Positions 17,677 to 27,610 are shown, counted from the stretch's first letter. The stretch is 64,000 nt of DNA from an uncultured Clostridiaceae bacterium (GCA_930990125.1 CAKNOI010000001.1:37913-101912), one strand, 5' to 3'. Numbers and translations are program-made. The notes: a model not told the origin generated them from the sequence alone.

Positions 17677-19587
17677 CTATTTTCCAAAGCTTTCTACTTC
17701 TTTTTGTACTTTTTCTACAAATTCTTGTAAGGACATTGCACCAATATCTCCATCTTCTCTTGAGCGAACTCCTACAGTTTTGGCTTCTATTTCTTTTTCT
17801 CCTAATACTAACATATAAGGAACTTTTTGTAGTTGTGCTTCACGAATTTTGTAGCCTATTTTTTCTTGTCTATCATCTAATTCGGTACGAATTCCTAATT
17901 TTTCTAACTGCTCTTGTACTTGTTTTGCATATTCTACATGGCTATCTGCAATTGGTAATATTTCTACTTGTACTGGTGCAAGCCAAGTTGGGAATGCTCC
18001 TGCGTAGTGCTCTGTAATAATTCCTATAAATCTTTCTATACTTCCAAAAATAACACGGTGTAACATAACTGGTCTATGTTTTTCTCCATCTTGACCAATG
18101 TAGGTTAAATCAAATCTTTCTGGCATTTGGAAATCTAACTGGATGGTTCCACATTGCCAAGTTCTTCCGATACAATCTTTTAAGTGGAAGTCAATCTTTG
18201 GTCCGTAGAATGCTCCATCGCCTTCGTTTACTTCATATGGCATGTTTTGGGATTCTAGGGCATGTCTTAAGGCATTGGTTGCAAGTTCCCATTGTTCATC
18301 AGAACCCATAGAGTCTTCTGGTCTGGTAGATAATTCTACATGATAATCAAATCCAAAAATACCGTATACATAGTTAATTAATTTCATTAAACGTACAATT
18401 TCAGATTCAATTTGTTCTGGTAAGCAGAAAATATGTGCATCATCTTGCGTAAAGCATCTTACACGGAATAATCCGTTAAGTTCTCCAGATTTTTCATGAC
18501 GATGTACTAAACCAAGTTCTCCAGAACGAATTGGTAAATCACGGTAAGAATGCATTTTTCTTTTATATACAAGCATTCCACCTGGGCAGTTCATTGGTTT
18601 TAATGCATAATCATTTTCATCAATTTTCGTTGTATACATATTGTCTTTGTAATGGTCCCAGTGTCCAGAACGATGCCATAATTCTTCGTTTAAAATCATT
18701 GGAGTTTTTATTTCTTCGTAACCATTTTCACGATGTACTTTTCTCCAAAAATCTTCTAGTACATTTCTTAAAATCATACCCTTTGGTAAAAAGAATGGGA
18801 AACCTGGTCCTTCTGGTGCTATCATAAATAGGTCTAATTCTTTTCCTAGTTTTTTGTGGTCTCTTTTCTTTGCTTCTTCTAACATTGCCAAATATTCGTC
18901 TAACTGGCTTTGTTTTGGGAAAGAAATAGCATAAATTCTTTGTAGCATTTTATTTTTTTCGTTTCCTCTCCAATATGCTCCAGAAGAAGATAATAGTTTT
19001 ACAATTTTTACTTTTCCTGTACTCATTAGGTGTGGACCTGCACATAAATCTACAAAGTCACCTTGCTCATAAAAAGAAATTTCTTCTCCTTCTGGTAATT
19101 CTTCTATTAGTTCTACCTTATATGGCTCGTCTTTTTCTTTCATAAAAGCAATGGCTTCTTTTCTTGGAAGAGTAAATCTTTTAATTTCTAAATCCTCTTT
19201 TATAATTTTTTTCATTTCTGCTTCTATTTTTTCAAAGTCTTCTTCAGAGAAAGTAGAATCTGTGTCAAAATCATAGTAAAATCCATTGTTGATAGAAGGT
19301 CCGATTGTTAATTTTACATTTGGATATAGTCTTTTAATAGCTTGTGCCATAATATGAGAACTTGTATGCCAATAGGCTTTTTTACCCTCTAAGCTATTAT
19401 CAAATGTTAAAATTTCTAATTTGCAATCTTTTTCTACTGTAAATCTTAAATCTACTACTTCGCCATCTACTAAAGCACAAGTAGCATTTCTTGCCAATCC
19501 TTCGCTTAAGCTTTTTGCAATTTCTAATACAGAAGCACCTTTTTGTACTTCTACTTTTGAACCATCTTTTAGTTCTACTTGTAACAT
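17677..19587 (-). CDS. thrS: Threonine--tRNA ligase
   Basis: 636 residues, normal length. It has an N-terminal TGS domain (1-62), an editing domain with 'HTSSHIMAQA' and 'GFYYDF', and the class II catalytic core with the zinc cysteine in 'MNCPGG', 'RSGELGLVHRHE' and 'GTIQLDFQMPERF'. The C-terminal anticodon-binding domain has 'VQVEILPIADSHVEYA'. It charges tRNA-Thr. It is controlled by the T-box leader upstream and ends in its own terminator, so it is a one-gene unit. No in-frame CGG was seen. Confidence 0.97.
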   Translation of the reverse strand: MLQVELKDGSKVEVQKGASVLEIAKSLSEGLARNATCALVDGEVVDLRFTVEKDCKLEILTFDNSLEGKKAYWHTSSHIMAQAIKRLYPNVKLTIGPSINNGFYYDFDTDSTFSEEDFEKIEAEMKKIIKEDLEIKRFTLPRKEAIAFMKEKDEPYKVELIEELPEGEEISFYEQGDFVDLCAGPHLMSTGKVKIVKLLSSSGAYWRGNEKNKMLQRIYAISFPKQSQLDEYLAMLEEAKKRDHKKLGKELDLFMIAPEGPGFPFFLPKGMILRNVLEDFWRKVHRENGYEEIKTPMILNEELWHRSGHWDHYKDNMYTTKIDENDYALKPMNCPGGMLVYKRKMHSYRDLPIRSGELGLVHRHEKSGELNGLFRVRCFTQDDAHIFCLPEQIESEIVRLMKLINYVYGIFGFDYHVELSTRPEDSMGSDEQWELATNALRHALESQNMPYEVNEGDGAFYGPKIDFHLKDCIGRTWQCGTIQLDFQMPERFDLTYIGQDGEKHRPVMLHRVIFGSIERFIGIITEHYAGAFPTWLAPVQVEILPIADSHVEYAKQVQEQLEKLGIRTELDDRQEKIGYKIREAQLQKVPYMLVLGEKEIEAKTVGVRSREDGDIGAMSLQEFVEKVQKEVESFGK

Positions 19588-19599
19588 AAAAAAACCTCC

Positions 19600-19850
19600 T
19601 TTTTATCTATAGGAGATAAAAAATACCCCTATAGATACTTTTAAATATCTATAGGGGTAAGAAATATATTCTCACGGTTCCACCCTAAATTTCACTTCAT
19701 TAAAGATGATAACGAATCTTACACGCTATCGTTTTGCGATAGAACAATAGAGGTAGTTTTTCAAATACGTTTTTCCAGACTAGCTTTCAGCCGGTGACTA
19801 ATCCTCTCTTTTGAAAACCTTTATTTTACTTTGTCTCTATATCGTTTCTG
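19600..19850 (-). promoter_or_regulatory. T-box riboswitch leader of thrS
   Basis: The conserved T-box AGGGTGGAACCGTG is at 19686-19673 on the minus strand. It is followed by a strong terminator stem, ACCCCTATAGATA pairing with TATCTATAGGGGT, and a T run (about 19650-19613), 25 bases before thrS. Upstream stem I-like pairing and a 'CTACCTC' bulge (candidate ACC threonine specifier) are visible. Uncharged tRNA-Thr should pair with the T-box and prevent termination. Confidence 0.93.
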
Positions 19851-19856
19851 TTTATT

Positions 19857-19885
19857 ATCTTAACTCTTTTTAATTCATTTGTCAA
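19857..19885 (-). promoter_or_regulatory. Promoter of the thrS T-box transcript
   Basis: Minus strand TTGACA (19885-19880), 17-base spacer, TAAGAT (19862-19857). It slightly overlaps the 3' end of the hydrolase gene. Confidence 0.8.
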
Positions 19886-20820
19886 GAGGGAATTTTTGGA
19901 ATTCTATTATTTCTTTCTTTGCAATTCTCCGCAATAAAATTCCATATTTCTTCTGCTAGTCTTTCTTCTTTTTCGCTATAGCTATGATCAGCGCCTGGGA
20001 TGTAGGCTATATCTTGTTTTTTATTTTGTAGTTTTTGTTTTAGATTGTTTATCAAGTCTTCTGCTGGCTGAGAGATTAGTTCTCCTGTGTCTCCCCAACG
20101 CATAAAGAGTGGACATTCTACGGCATTTAATTCTGGGAAGTTATAGTCTGTTTCGCTATATCTTGCAAAGTCTATTTGACTATTTTCTTTACTATATCGT
20201 AAAAATGCTTTAGCACTTATTGGGTGTATAAAGGCATCTTGTGGCATGAAGTCTGTTTCTTTTCCATTTGCGATTAGGTTTTTTGCATGTTCTAGCATTA
20301 CTTTATATTTTTTATCTCCTAATCCCAATACTAGCATATTTGGAATGTCTACTAGAGATAATAGGATAATGCCTTTTATATGGCTTAGTAAGTCTGTTTC
20401 TTGTTTTTCCTTTAGTTTGGTGTACGTATAGAGTACTTTGGTAGCTCCTAAGCTATGTCCTTGTAAATAGATGTTTGTATATCCTAAGTGAAGCATTTGT
20501 ATCATAGCTCCTTTTACATCATGATAGGATTCTAATACATCTTCAAAACTTGTTCCTCCTAAAAGATGTTCTGTTTCTCCATCTTGTTTTTCTCTTTTTA
20601 AATACTTCATTAGTTCACTGCCTCTATTATTAAAGCCAAAGAAAGCCACATCTTTTTGCGTCATTTTTTTGGCAATTACTTGTTCACGATACTTAAAACA
20701 GTTACTACTCATACCATGAAGAGCAATAACAACAGTATTGGTTTTATTTTCTGGCAGGTGTAACAATCCATTTAATGGCACACCATCTGTTGCTTGAAAA
20801 TCTATTCTTTTTAGTTTCAT
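19882..20820 (-). CDS. Alpha/beta hydrolase (esterase/lipase-like)
   Basis: 312 residues. The oxyanion strand is 'TVVIALHGMSSN' (residues about 28-39), the nucleophile elbow is 'IYLQGHSLGATK' (Ser near 127), the acid region is 'MRWGDTGELI', and the catalytic His is in 'IPGADHSYSEKEE' near the end, so the full triad is present. No signal peptide, so cytoplasmic. Family members range from esterases to peptidases; the substrate is unknown. Own promoter with perfect spacing and a GAGG ribosome site. Confidence 0.85.
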   Translation of the reverse strand: MKLKRIDFQATDGVPLNGLLHLPENKTNTVVIALHGMSSNCFKYREQVIAKKMTQKDVAFFGFNNRGSELMKYLKREKQDGETEHLLGGTSFEDVLESYHDVKGAMIQMLHLGYTNIYLQGHSLGATKVLYTYTKLKEKQETDLLSHIKGIILLSLVDIPNMLVLGLGDKKYKVMLEHAKNLIANGKETDFMPQDAFIHPISAKAFLRYSKENSQIDFARYSETDYNFPELNAVECPLFMRWGDTGELISQPAEDLINNLKQKLQNKKQDIAYIPGADHSYSEKEERLAEEIWNFIAENCKERNNRIPKIPS

Positions 20821-20855
20821 TCTTTTTCCTCTTTTCTTGTTTTTCTTTTTTGGTT

Positions 20856-20884
20856 ATTGTATCGTTTCTTGTACTAAGTGTCAA
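20856..20884 (-). promoter_or_regulatory. Promoter for the alpha/beta hydrolase gene
   Basis: Minus strand TTGACA (20884-20879), 17-base spacer, TACAAT (20861-20856). The stretch 20885-21004 upstream holds two copies of AAATCAAGATTTT 33 bases apart (20943 and 20976) and nothing else recognised. Confidence 0.8.
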
Positions 20885-21004
20885 GCACATTTATCATTTT
20901 TGGCATATCCTTCTTTTCAGCTTTTTTCACCTCTTTATCACGAAATCAAGATTTTTATTTTCAATATTTTACACAAAATCAAGATTTTATTTCTATTCTA
21001 CAAA

Positions 21005-21036
21005 AAAGTATGCAAAAAATGACTTTTGCATACTTT
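21005..21036 (-). terminator. Terminator of the first LRR-dockerin gene
   Basis: AAAGTATGCAAAA pairs with TTTTGCATACTTT; the minus-strand copy is followed by a T run. It lies 16 bases past the stop. Confidence 0.8.
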
Positions 21037-21051
21037 CTGATTTTTATCTAT

Positions 21052-23559
21052 TTAGTTTATTTCGTACTTTCCAAGTTTTGCTTTTATAATAGCTAGGGCA
21101 TCGGATGAATTTGGCTCTCCGCCTTTTTTTCTAGTGTTTTCTGTTATTCTTGCCGCTTCTAATTGCAAACTGGTTGGTATTTTTACCTTTCCGGTTCTGT
21201 TTTTTATAATCATTAAGGCATCTTTTGCAGATGGGTTTCCGCTTCCGGTTACATCTCCATAAATTAAAGCTACATATTCGTTTACTAATTTTCCTTCTTT
21301 GTTGTATATTTGAATCGTTGCTCCTGTAAATAGATTATCTCCGGCTTGTAATTGTTTTGTTCCATCAAATGCTTTTGCTGTATAACCAGATTGCAGAGTA
21401 TTACTTGATAATGCTTTTGATACTTCTAATTCTTTTACATTAAATCCAGTAAGTGCAACCAAACCATTATAATTGTCACCATATACTTCTTTTGGCTCTA
21501 GTGTACCTTCTTTAAAGTATACATTTTCCGTTTCTTGTAATTGTACTAATTTTGCTTCTCCTGCTAAATATAAAGCCCAAATGCTTCCATCTTCTCTTAG
21601 GATAATGGTTCTGTCTGTATAATTTCTGTTGCTAAACTCCGCTAATCTTTGATAATCTGTAACATGAGTTAAAATTTCTTTTCCTCCTAAAGTTAAGACA
21701 TTATTGGTATCTAGTTTTAAAGAACTTCCTTCTAACTTGTAGTCTGCTTTTTCTCCATTGTATATATATCTATAGACACCATCTTTATCTACATAAATAG
21801 AATGATGTACCACATAATCTGCATTTTCTGCTTTTTTTATTGGTTCTGCATCCGAATAAACTTCCCATAATATTCCGGATGTATCTACTACATAGTTATA
21901 ACTTGCTGATACAATTGGGAAATTGCATACCAATTCATTTTTTACCGTATAGGTTTTTCCATCTGTTTTTACTAGGAAAGAACCTACTATTTTTTCTACA
22001 TTGCCAGCCACCGTTTTCCAAGTACCATCTGGTTGTATTTCTACATAAGTACCGTCGTTTTTTAAATATCCATTTTGATAAATATCTTTTGCATCGTTAA
22101 GTACAGAAGTTACACCATTAAAGGTATATTCTAGGCTACCATCTTTCTTAAGTAGTAGAGAATACGGAAATCCGTTGGTTTCGTCTGTATAAACAACATT
22201 ATATACTGCTTTTTTTACATTGGTTGCTACTTTTTCTGCTTTTTCATCACTAGCATAAATCTTCCATAGTTCTCCATTTGCTTTTAATACAGTTTGTCCA
22301 TCTACAAAAGTGCTTCCCATTTCTGTTCCTAAAGCTTGGTCTGCTGAAATTCCATTTACTTTTATTTTAAAAGTTTTTGTAATACTTGAATCACTTTTTA
22401 ATGTTGCAGTAATAGTTGCTTCTCCTATTTTGTTAGCATTAAAATATCCTCCGTCACTTGCTTGGGTATCCCCTGCTACTATAGTTACTACATCATTGTT
22501 AGACTGAAAAGTAAATAAATTAGAAAGTTCTACTGGGAAATCTTTAAAATAGGTTCTTACTCTACCAGATTCTCCTAAATAGGCATTCACATCTTTAAAA
22601 GTAATATTTTTGTATTGGTCTGCACCTGTTAAAGTAAGATCACTCATACTAAGATACTCTAAATTTTTTAATGTTGTTAATACATTTATATTATTTACTT
22701 TTTCCCCATAAAGGACAACAGAAGTAATAGAATCTTTATTCTTTAAAAAGTCTAAATTTACTTCTTCTTGACTGCGGATCTCTACAAATTGAAGATTCTT
22801 TGCATTAGCTAAATAAGAATAGTCGCCTAATCCATTGGTAATGGATACATTAAAATCAGATAATTGTTGTAGTTTACCAAGCTCGGATGCATTTTGTACG
22901 ATGATATTGTAAAGATCAATGTCTGTTAAATTGGATAGTTTACTAATCTTTGTTATATCTACTGTTGCTTTTGTTTGTACATTTACTCCTCCACCTGCTA
23001 ACTGTAAACTAGTTAGGTTGGTTAATGTGGATAAAACATCTAGATTTTTAGGAAGTATATCATTCCCATAAATAGATAATGCTGTTAGTGTAGGAATATC
23101 TCGTAATACCTCATAATTGATAGTAACATTATCTGTTTTACCACCAGAAATATTCACTCTATTTACATTCTTAATGGTTTTTAAGAATGATAAGTCTACA
23201 CTTGTTATCTCTTTTTCTAATTCAAGAGAAACAAATACATCTTTTAAGTCTAATTTGCTAAAATCAAATTGTTTACCTGTATAACGAATATTAATAGATT
23301 GCAAATTTTTTGCGTCTTCTAGTCCTTCAATACTTTCTACCTCTGGCGAAATAGAAACATAACTTACATTTTCTAGTTCTTCTTTGGTAACAATTCCATC
23401 AAGGTTGCTATCCGCACTAAGCCTAATAGAATCTGCTAATGCGCTATCTTTTATGTTTATTTCGCCTTCCGCAGCTAGTGTAATACTTGGCATGATAACA
23501 GGAACTAGTAACAAGATAATCATAAGTACACTAATCATTTTCTTATCTATACTAGACAT
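21052..23559 (-). CDS. Secreted leucine-rich-repeat protein with C-terminal dockerin (paralogue A)
   Basis: 835 residues. A signal peptide (about 1-30, ending near 'ITLAAEG') is followed by a short EF-hand-like segment 'DSNLDGIVTKEEL', then leucine-rich repeats (about 60-330; 'LKTIKNVNRVNISGG', 'LTTLKNLEYLSMSDL'). A bacterial Ig-like segment (about 345-410) and a beta-rich region with repeated 'LKKDGSLEYTFNG'-type units follow. The C-terminus is a type I-like dockerin: 'YGDVTGSGNPSAKDALMII' and 'PNSSDALAIIKAKLGK'. It should be exported and bind a cohesin, plausibly the wall-anchored one encoded next to it. The paralogue at 25124 shares the whole architecture. The ligand of the LRR region is unknown. 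Confidence 0.85.
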   Translation of the reverse strand: MSSIDKKMISVLMIILLLVPVIMPSITLAAEGEINIKDSALADSIRLSADSNLDGIVTKEELENVSYVSISPEVESIEGLEDAKNLQSINIRYTGKQFDFSKLDLKDVFVSLELEKEITSVDLSFLKTIKNVNRVNISGGKTDNVTINYEVLRDIPTLTALSIYGNDILPKNLDVLSTLTNLTSLQLAGGGVNVQTKATVDITKISKLSNLTDIDLYNIIVQNASELGKLQQLSDFNVSITNGLGDYSYLANAKNLQFVEIRSQEEVNLDFLKNKDSITSVVLYGEKVNNINVLTTLKNLEYLSMSDLTLTGADQYKNITFKDVNAYLGESGRVRTYFKDFPVELSNLFTFQSNNDVVTIVAGDTQASDGGYFNANKIGEATITATLKSDSSITKTFKIKVNGISADQALGTEMGSTFVDGQTVLKANGELWKIYASDEKAEKVATNVKKAVYNVVYTDETNGFPYSLLLKKDGSLEYTFNGVTSVLNDAKDIYQNGYLKNDGTYVEIQPDGTWKTVAGNVEKIVGSFLVKTDGKTYTVKNELVCNFPIVSASYNYVVDTSGILWEVYSDAEPIKKAENADYVVHHSIYVDKDGVYRYIYNGEKADYKLEGSSLKLDTNNVLTLGGKEILTHVTDYQRLAEFSNRNYTDRTIILREDGSIWALYLAGEAKLVQLQETENVYFKEGTLEPKEVYGDNYNGLVALTGFNVKELEVSKALSSNTLQSGYTAKAFDGTKQLQAGDNLFTGATIQIYNKEGKLVNEYVALIYGDVTGSGNPSAKDALMIIKNRTGKVKIPTSLQLEAARITENTRKKGGEPNSSDALAIIKAKLGKYEIN

Positions 23560-23623
23560 AAATACTCCTCCTTATTTTCTTTATGTTTCCTACTTTTTCT
23601 ATAGTAGGATTTTTCTTTTTTAA

Positions 23624-23654
23624 AAAACTCTACTGTTTTAAACAATAGAGTTTT
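23624..23654 (-). terminator. Terminator after the cohesin gene
   Basis: AAAACTCTATTG pairs with CAGTAGAGTTTT on the minus strand, followed by a run of T. A second small hairpin at 23589-23609 (CCTAC/GTAGG) lies in the leader of the LRR-dockerin gene. Confidence 0.75.
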
Positions 23655-23678
23655 GTTTTGTCGAAATTTTTTCACTTT

Positions 23679-24383
23679 TTATTTTCTTTTTGCTCTAATT
23701 ATGCATGCTCCTAAAGTGATTACAGCTACTGCTACTAATCCATAGATTACATAGCTTACAACATTTACTCCTGCTTGTGGAATTTTGGTTGGTTTGTTAG
23801 TGTTTGTTGTTGGTTTTTCTGTATTTGCTGGTTTTTGTGTATTTTGTGCTGGTTTCTCGGTGTTTGTCTCTGGCTTTTCTGTGTTGGTGCTTGGTTTTTC
23901 TGTATTTGTTTCTGGTTTTTCTTCTTCAGCAGTTCCTATTTTTAGGGTTGCTTTTCCATAAGTATAGTCTTCTGGTGATTCTACATTTTCATCTGCTAAA
24001 ATTGCTTCTGCTGTTGTGAAGGTTGCATCTCCATTTGCTTTTGCTTTAAAAGTATAGGTAATGCTATTTTTTCCTTGTCCATTCATAGAAAACCAAGAAA
24101 TTTGTACTACTCCGTCTGCTATTCTATCGGTTGCTATGTAATCTTCTGACATAGAAGAAGATACATATTCTACTTTGTTTTTGTCAAATCCTAATTCTAG
24201 GTCTATTGCTTCCATTTTGTCTTTCCAGCTTACGGTTACGGTTACTTCGTCTCCTACTTTTACTTGTGATTTGCTTACAGATACATTTAATTTTGCTGTT
24301 TTTTCTGTAATTGCTGCATTACTTACTGTTGCCATAGCTAATACTATGACCAATACTGTCATGATACTAATGATTTTTTTCAT
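23679..24383 (-). CDS. Cohesin-domain surface protein with sortase signal
   Basis: 234 residues. A signal peptide (1-23) is followed by one cohesin-like domain (about 28-150): 'VKVGDEVTVTVSW', 'AIDLELGFDKNKVEY', 'SITYTFKAKANGDA'. A repetitive linker of 'TNTEKP' and 'QNTQKP' units (about 155-195) leads to a C-terminal sortase signal 'IPQAG', a hydrophobic helix and the positive tail 'RAKRK'. It should be fixed to the cell wall by the sortase 20 bases downstream-encoded on the other side (24402), and display a cohesin to catch dockerin proteins such as the two LRR paralogues. Only one cohesin is present, so this is a minimal scaffold. Confidence 0.88.
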   Translation of the reverse strand: MKKIISIMTVLVIVLAMATVSNAAITEKTAKLNVSVSKSQVKVGDEVTVTVSWKDKMEAIDLELGFDKNKVEYVSSSMSEDYIATDRIADGVVQISWFSMNGQGKNSITYTFKAKANGDATFTTAEAILADENVESPEDYTYGKATLKIGTAEEEKPETNTEKPSTNTEKPETNTEKPAQNTQKPANTEKPTTNTNKPTKIPQAGVNVVSYVIYGLVAVAVITLGACIIRAKRK

Positions 24384-24401
24384 TGTTTTTCCTCCTAAAT
24401 T

Positions 24402-25031
24402 TTAATTTTGTTCTATATATTCTTGGGCTTTTACGATTAATCTTTGCATGCCTCCAACTGTGCAAGTAATTAAGGTTACTTCTCTTTTGCCAGGCAAAGA
24501 ATCTTCAATACATTCCATTTCATCTGGGTTTACTACATAGATATTAAATACTTCATAAGTACAAATGCTTCCATCTTTTGCTGTAATAGTAAAAGTATCA
24601 CCTATTTCTAATTCTTTTAACCTTTTAAAAAGATTTTTATAGTTATGTCCTATAATGCTAAAATTTCCTGCTTGATGTAGTTCTTGTCCCCAAAATCTAG
24701 TTACTGCTAAATTCAGACTTTCGTCTGTTGTTTCCTCTAAAATATATTGTTCCACATTAATTTTAGGTATTTCTATTTTTCCTAGGACAGCATAACCTCC
24801 TATGGTATCTGGCATTGTTACATCTACTTTTTTTAGAACAGATAAACTTGGTCTTTTGTCTTCTACCACAACAGGCTCTGCAATAATACTATTGTTATCT
24901 AAGCTTGCTGTGCCTTTGGGCATAGCTCCATAAATACTTACTGCACCAATAGCAAGTATCAATACTACTAAGATAATAATACTTATTATAACTTTCCAGT
25001 GACCTTCTTGTCTTGCATGTTTTCCTGCCAT
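24402..25031 (-). CDS. Sortase (class B/D-like), partner of the cohesin protein
   Basis: About 209 residues. One N-terminal membrane helix (about 15-38) precedes the sortase barrel: 'GKIEIPKINVEQYIL', catalytic His in 'NFSIIGHNYKNLF', catalytic Cys in 'VTLITCTVGGMQRL' and the Arg in the same strand. The gene precedes the IPQAG cohesin gene by 18 bases on the same strand, so a dedicated substrate-enzyme pair is likely. AGGAGG lies six bases before a TTG at 25037 and 12 before the ATG at 25031; either could start it. Confidence 0.9.
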   Translation of the reverse strand: MAGKHARQEGHWKVIISIIILVVLILAIGAVSIYGAMPKGTASLDNNSIIAEPVVVEDKRPSLSVLKKVDVTMPDTIGGYAVLGKIEIPKINVEQYILEETTDESLNLAVTRFWGQELHQAGNFSIIGHNYKNLFKRLKELEIGDTFTITAKDGSICTYEVFNIYVVNPDEMECIEDSLPGKREVTLITCTVGGMQRLIVKAQEYIEQN

Positions 25032-25071
25032 GTACAAAGATTTCCTCCTTTTTACCCAATGAATCTTTTAT

Positions 25072-25114
25072 CGTATAGGAAGGGTTTTCTTAAGCATAGG
25101 AACCCTCCTATACG
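25072..25114 (-). terminator. Long hairpin terminator after the second LRR-dockerin gene
   Basis: CGTATAGGAAGGGTT pairs with AACCCTCCTATACG, ten bases past the stop at 25124 and just before the sortase gene. Confidence 0.7.
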
Positions 25115-25123
25115 GTAAAAACA

Positions 25124-27610
25124 CTATCCTTCAATGGTATATTTACCAAGTTTTGCTTTTATAATTGCTAACGCATCAGATGAATTTGGAACACCACCTG
25201 TTTTTCTAGTGTTTTCTGTTACTCTTGCTGCTTCTAATTGTAAATTGGTTGGTATTTCTAATTTTCCTGTTTTATTTTTAATAATCATTAACGCATCTTT
25301 TGCAGATGGAATACCTGTTCCCGTTACATCTCCGTAAATTAATGCTACATACTCGTTTACTACTTTTCCTTCTTTATTGTATATTTTAACAATAGCTCCT
25401 GTAAAGAGTTTATCATTAGACTTTAATTCTTCTTTACCATCATAAGCTTTTGCTGTATATCCAGATTGAAGATTATTATTTGCTAATGCTTTAGATACCT
25501 CTAAATTATTAGTGTCAAATCCGGTAAGAGCCAATTTTGTATTCATAGAATCTCCGTATACTTCTTTTGTTTTTAATGTATTTTCTTTAAAGTATACATT
25601 CTCAGTTTCTTCTAGTTTTACAAGTGCTCCTTCTCCATCTAAGGTTAAAGTCCAGATACTACCATCTTCTCTTAAGATTACGTTTCTTACAAGTGCTCCT
25701 GTATTATATTCTATTAAATATTGAAAATCAACAACATTTGTTAATATTTCCTTTTCTCCAAGGTATAATTTTCCGTCTAATGCTAGTTTTAAATCTTCTG
25801 ATCTTTTCTTTTGCTCTAATTCTTTTCCAGATTGTATTACTCTATATGTCCCATCTTTATCTACATAAGAATCTCCAGCAGCAAAGTGGTCAAATCCATC
25901 CCTTAATTTAATTGGATTTTTTGCATCTGTTATATTCCAAATTGTACCAGATTCATCTACAACATACTCATAGCTTGCAGCTATAATTGGGAAATCACAT
26001 ATTAATTTATTATTAATAGAATATGTTTTTCCATCTGTTTTTACTAAGTATGAACCTACTATTTTTTCTACATTTGTTGCAACAGGATCCCAAGTTCCAT
26101 CTAATAGTAAAGTTACATAAGTTCCATCCTTTTTCAAATATCCTGTTTGATAAATATCTTTTGCATCTGTTATTGTAGAAGATACTCCATTAAATTGGAA
26201 TTCCAATGTTCCATCATTTTTTAATAATAATGCATATGGAAATCCTTCTCTATCTTTTCCATAAATAGTATTATATACCGCTTTTTTTACATTGGTTGCT
26301 AATTTTTCTGCCTTAGCATCATTTCCATATATTCTCCATAACTCTCCATTTGCTTTTAATACAGTTTGTCCATCGATAAAAGAGCTTCCCATTTCTGTTC
26401 CTAATGCTTGGTTTGCAGAAATTCCTGTTACTTTAATTTTAAATGTTTTCTTGATACTTGGATATTTTATTGATGTAGCTGTTATAGTAGCCTCTCCTAT
26501 TTTATTTGCTGTAAACTTTCCTGATGCAACATTTTCTAAGTTTTCAAGAGAAACAATATCGCTATTATTGGATTCAAAAGTAAATAATTCTTCTAAGTTT
26601 GCATGATATCCATTAATATTTGCATTAATAAAACTCGTCTCTCCCATATATGCTGTATAATCAGCAAAGTTAATATTTTTGTAATCTTCTTCTGTTGCTA
26701 AGGTATTGCTATACATTGATAAATATTCCAAATTTTTTAAAGTATTAATGGCACTTATATTCTTTAAATTAGATTGGTATAAATATAAATATACCATATT
26801 ATTTTTGTCTTTTAAAAATGATAAGTCTATCTCTTCTAAATTAGAAAGTGATACATATTCTAGTTTTGCACAATTAGAAAGGTAAGAATAATCTCCTAAG
26901 CCTTCTGAACCATAAATATTAATATTTGTTAAGTTTTTCAGTTTTCCTAGTTCATTTGCGTTGCTAATTTTTAGCCCATTTAATGAAACTCTATTTAAAT
27001 TTTGCATAGTAGATATTCCTTTTAAGTCTATTGGAAATACATTATCACTTGCACCATAGATACCAAGTGATTCTATTTGAGATAATTGTTTAATTTCATC
27101 TAAATTACTTGGTGCTAATAGGTCTCCATAAATGCTAAGATCTTTTAATGTAGATATATCTTTTAATTCCGCAAAATTAATATTTACTTTTTCACTTGTT
27201 CCATTTTCATTAAATGTAATATATGTTACGTTTTTCAATGTTTTTAAAAATGAAACATCTACATTTGTTACGCCTCCTGCAACACGAAGATATAAATTTA
27301 CATAGTCTAAGTTAAGTTTACTAAAATCATAGCTTTGACCTACATATTCTATATCCATAGATTCCAAATTTGTTGCATGCTCTAATCCATCAAGATTTTT
27401 TACATCTTTTGAAATTGAAATATATCGCGTTTCTTCTACTTCTTGTTTTGTAACCTTGCCATCTTTATTTTTGTCAAGTGCTTCTTTTAATGCACTATCT
27501 TTGATAACAATTTCTTCTTCTGCAGCTAAGCTTATACTTGGCATAATAAATGATGCAAGTAATATAAGTACAACAAAGATGCTCATGATTTTTTTGTCTA
27601 ATTTTGACAT
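25124..27610 (-). CDS. Secreted leucine-rich-repeat protein with C-terminal dockerin (paralogue B)
   Basis: 828 residues with the same order of parts as paralogue A: signal peptide (1-29), EF-hand-like 'DKNKDGKVTKQE', leucine-rich repeats (about 55-325), Ig-like 'ANKIGEATITAT' region, beta-rich repeats, then the dockerin 'YGDVTGTGIPSAKDALMII' and 'PNSSDALAIIKAKLGK'. Segments such as 'ISANQALGTEMGSSFIDGQT' are nearly identical between the two, while the LRR part has diverged, as expected for duplication followed by change in the binding surface. Its start is two bases from the stop of the O-antigen-ligase-like gene, so it is probably co-transcribed with it. Confidence 0.85.
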   Translation of the reverse strand: MSKLDKKIMSIFVVLILLASFIMPSISLAAEEEIVIKDSALKEALDKNKDGKVTKQEVEETRYISISKDVKNLDGLEHATNLESMDIEYVGQSYDFSKLNLDYVNLYLRVAGGVTNVDVSFLKTLKNVTYITFNENGTSEKVNINFAELKDISTLKDLSIYGDLLAPSNLDEIKQLSQIESLGIYGASDNVFPIDLKGISTMQNLNRVSLNGLKISNANELGKLKNLTNINIYGSEGLGDYSYLSNCAKLEYVSLSNLEEIDLSFLKDKNNMVYLYLYQSNLKNISAINTLKNLEYLSMYSNTLATEEDYKNINFADYTAYMGETSFINANINGYHANLEELFTFESNNSDIVSLENLENVASGKFTANKIGEATITATSIKYPSIKKTFKIKVTGISANQALGTEMGSSFIDGQTVLKANGELWRIYGNDAKAEKLATNVKKAVYNTIYGKDREGFPYALLLKNDGTLEFQFNGVSSTITDAKDIYQTGYLKKDGTYVTLLLDGTWDPVATNVEKIVGSYLVKTDGKTYSINNKLICDFPIIAASYEYVVDESGTIWNITDAKNPIKLRDGFDHFAAGDSYVDKDGTYRVIQSGKELEQKKRSEDLKLALDGKLYLGEKEILTNVVDFQYLIEYNTGALVRNVILREDGSIWTLTLDGEGALVKLEETENVYFKENTLKTKEVYGDSMNTKLALTGFDTNNLEVSKALANNNLQSGYTAKAYDGKEELKSNDKLFTGAIVKIYNKEGKVVNEYVALIYGDVTGTGIPSAKDALMIIKNKTGKLEIPTNLQLEAARVTENTRKTGGVPNSSDALAIIKAKLGKYTIEG

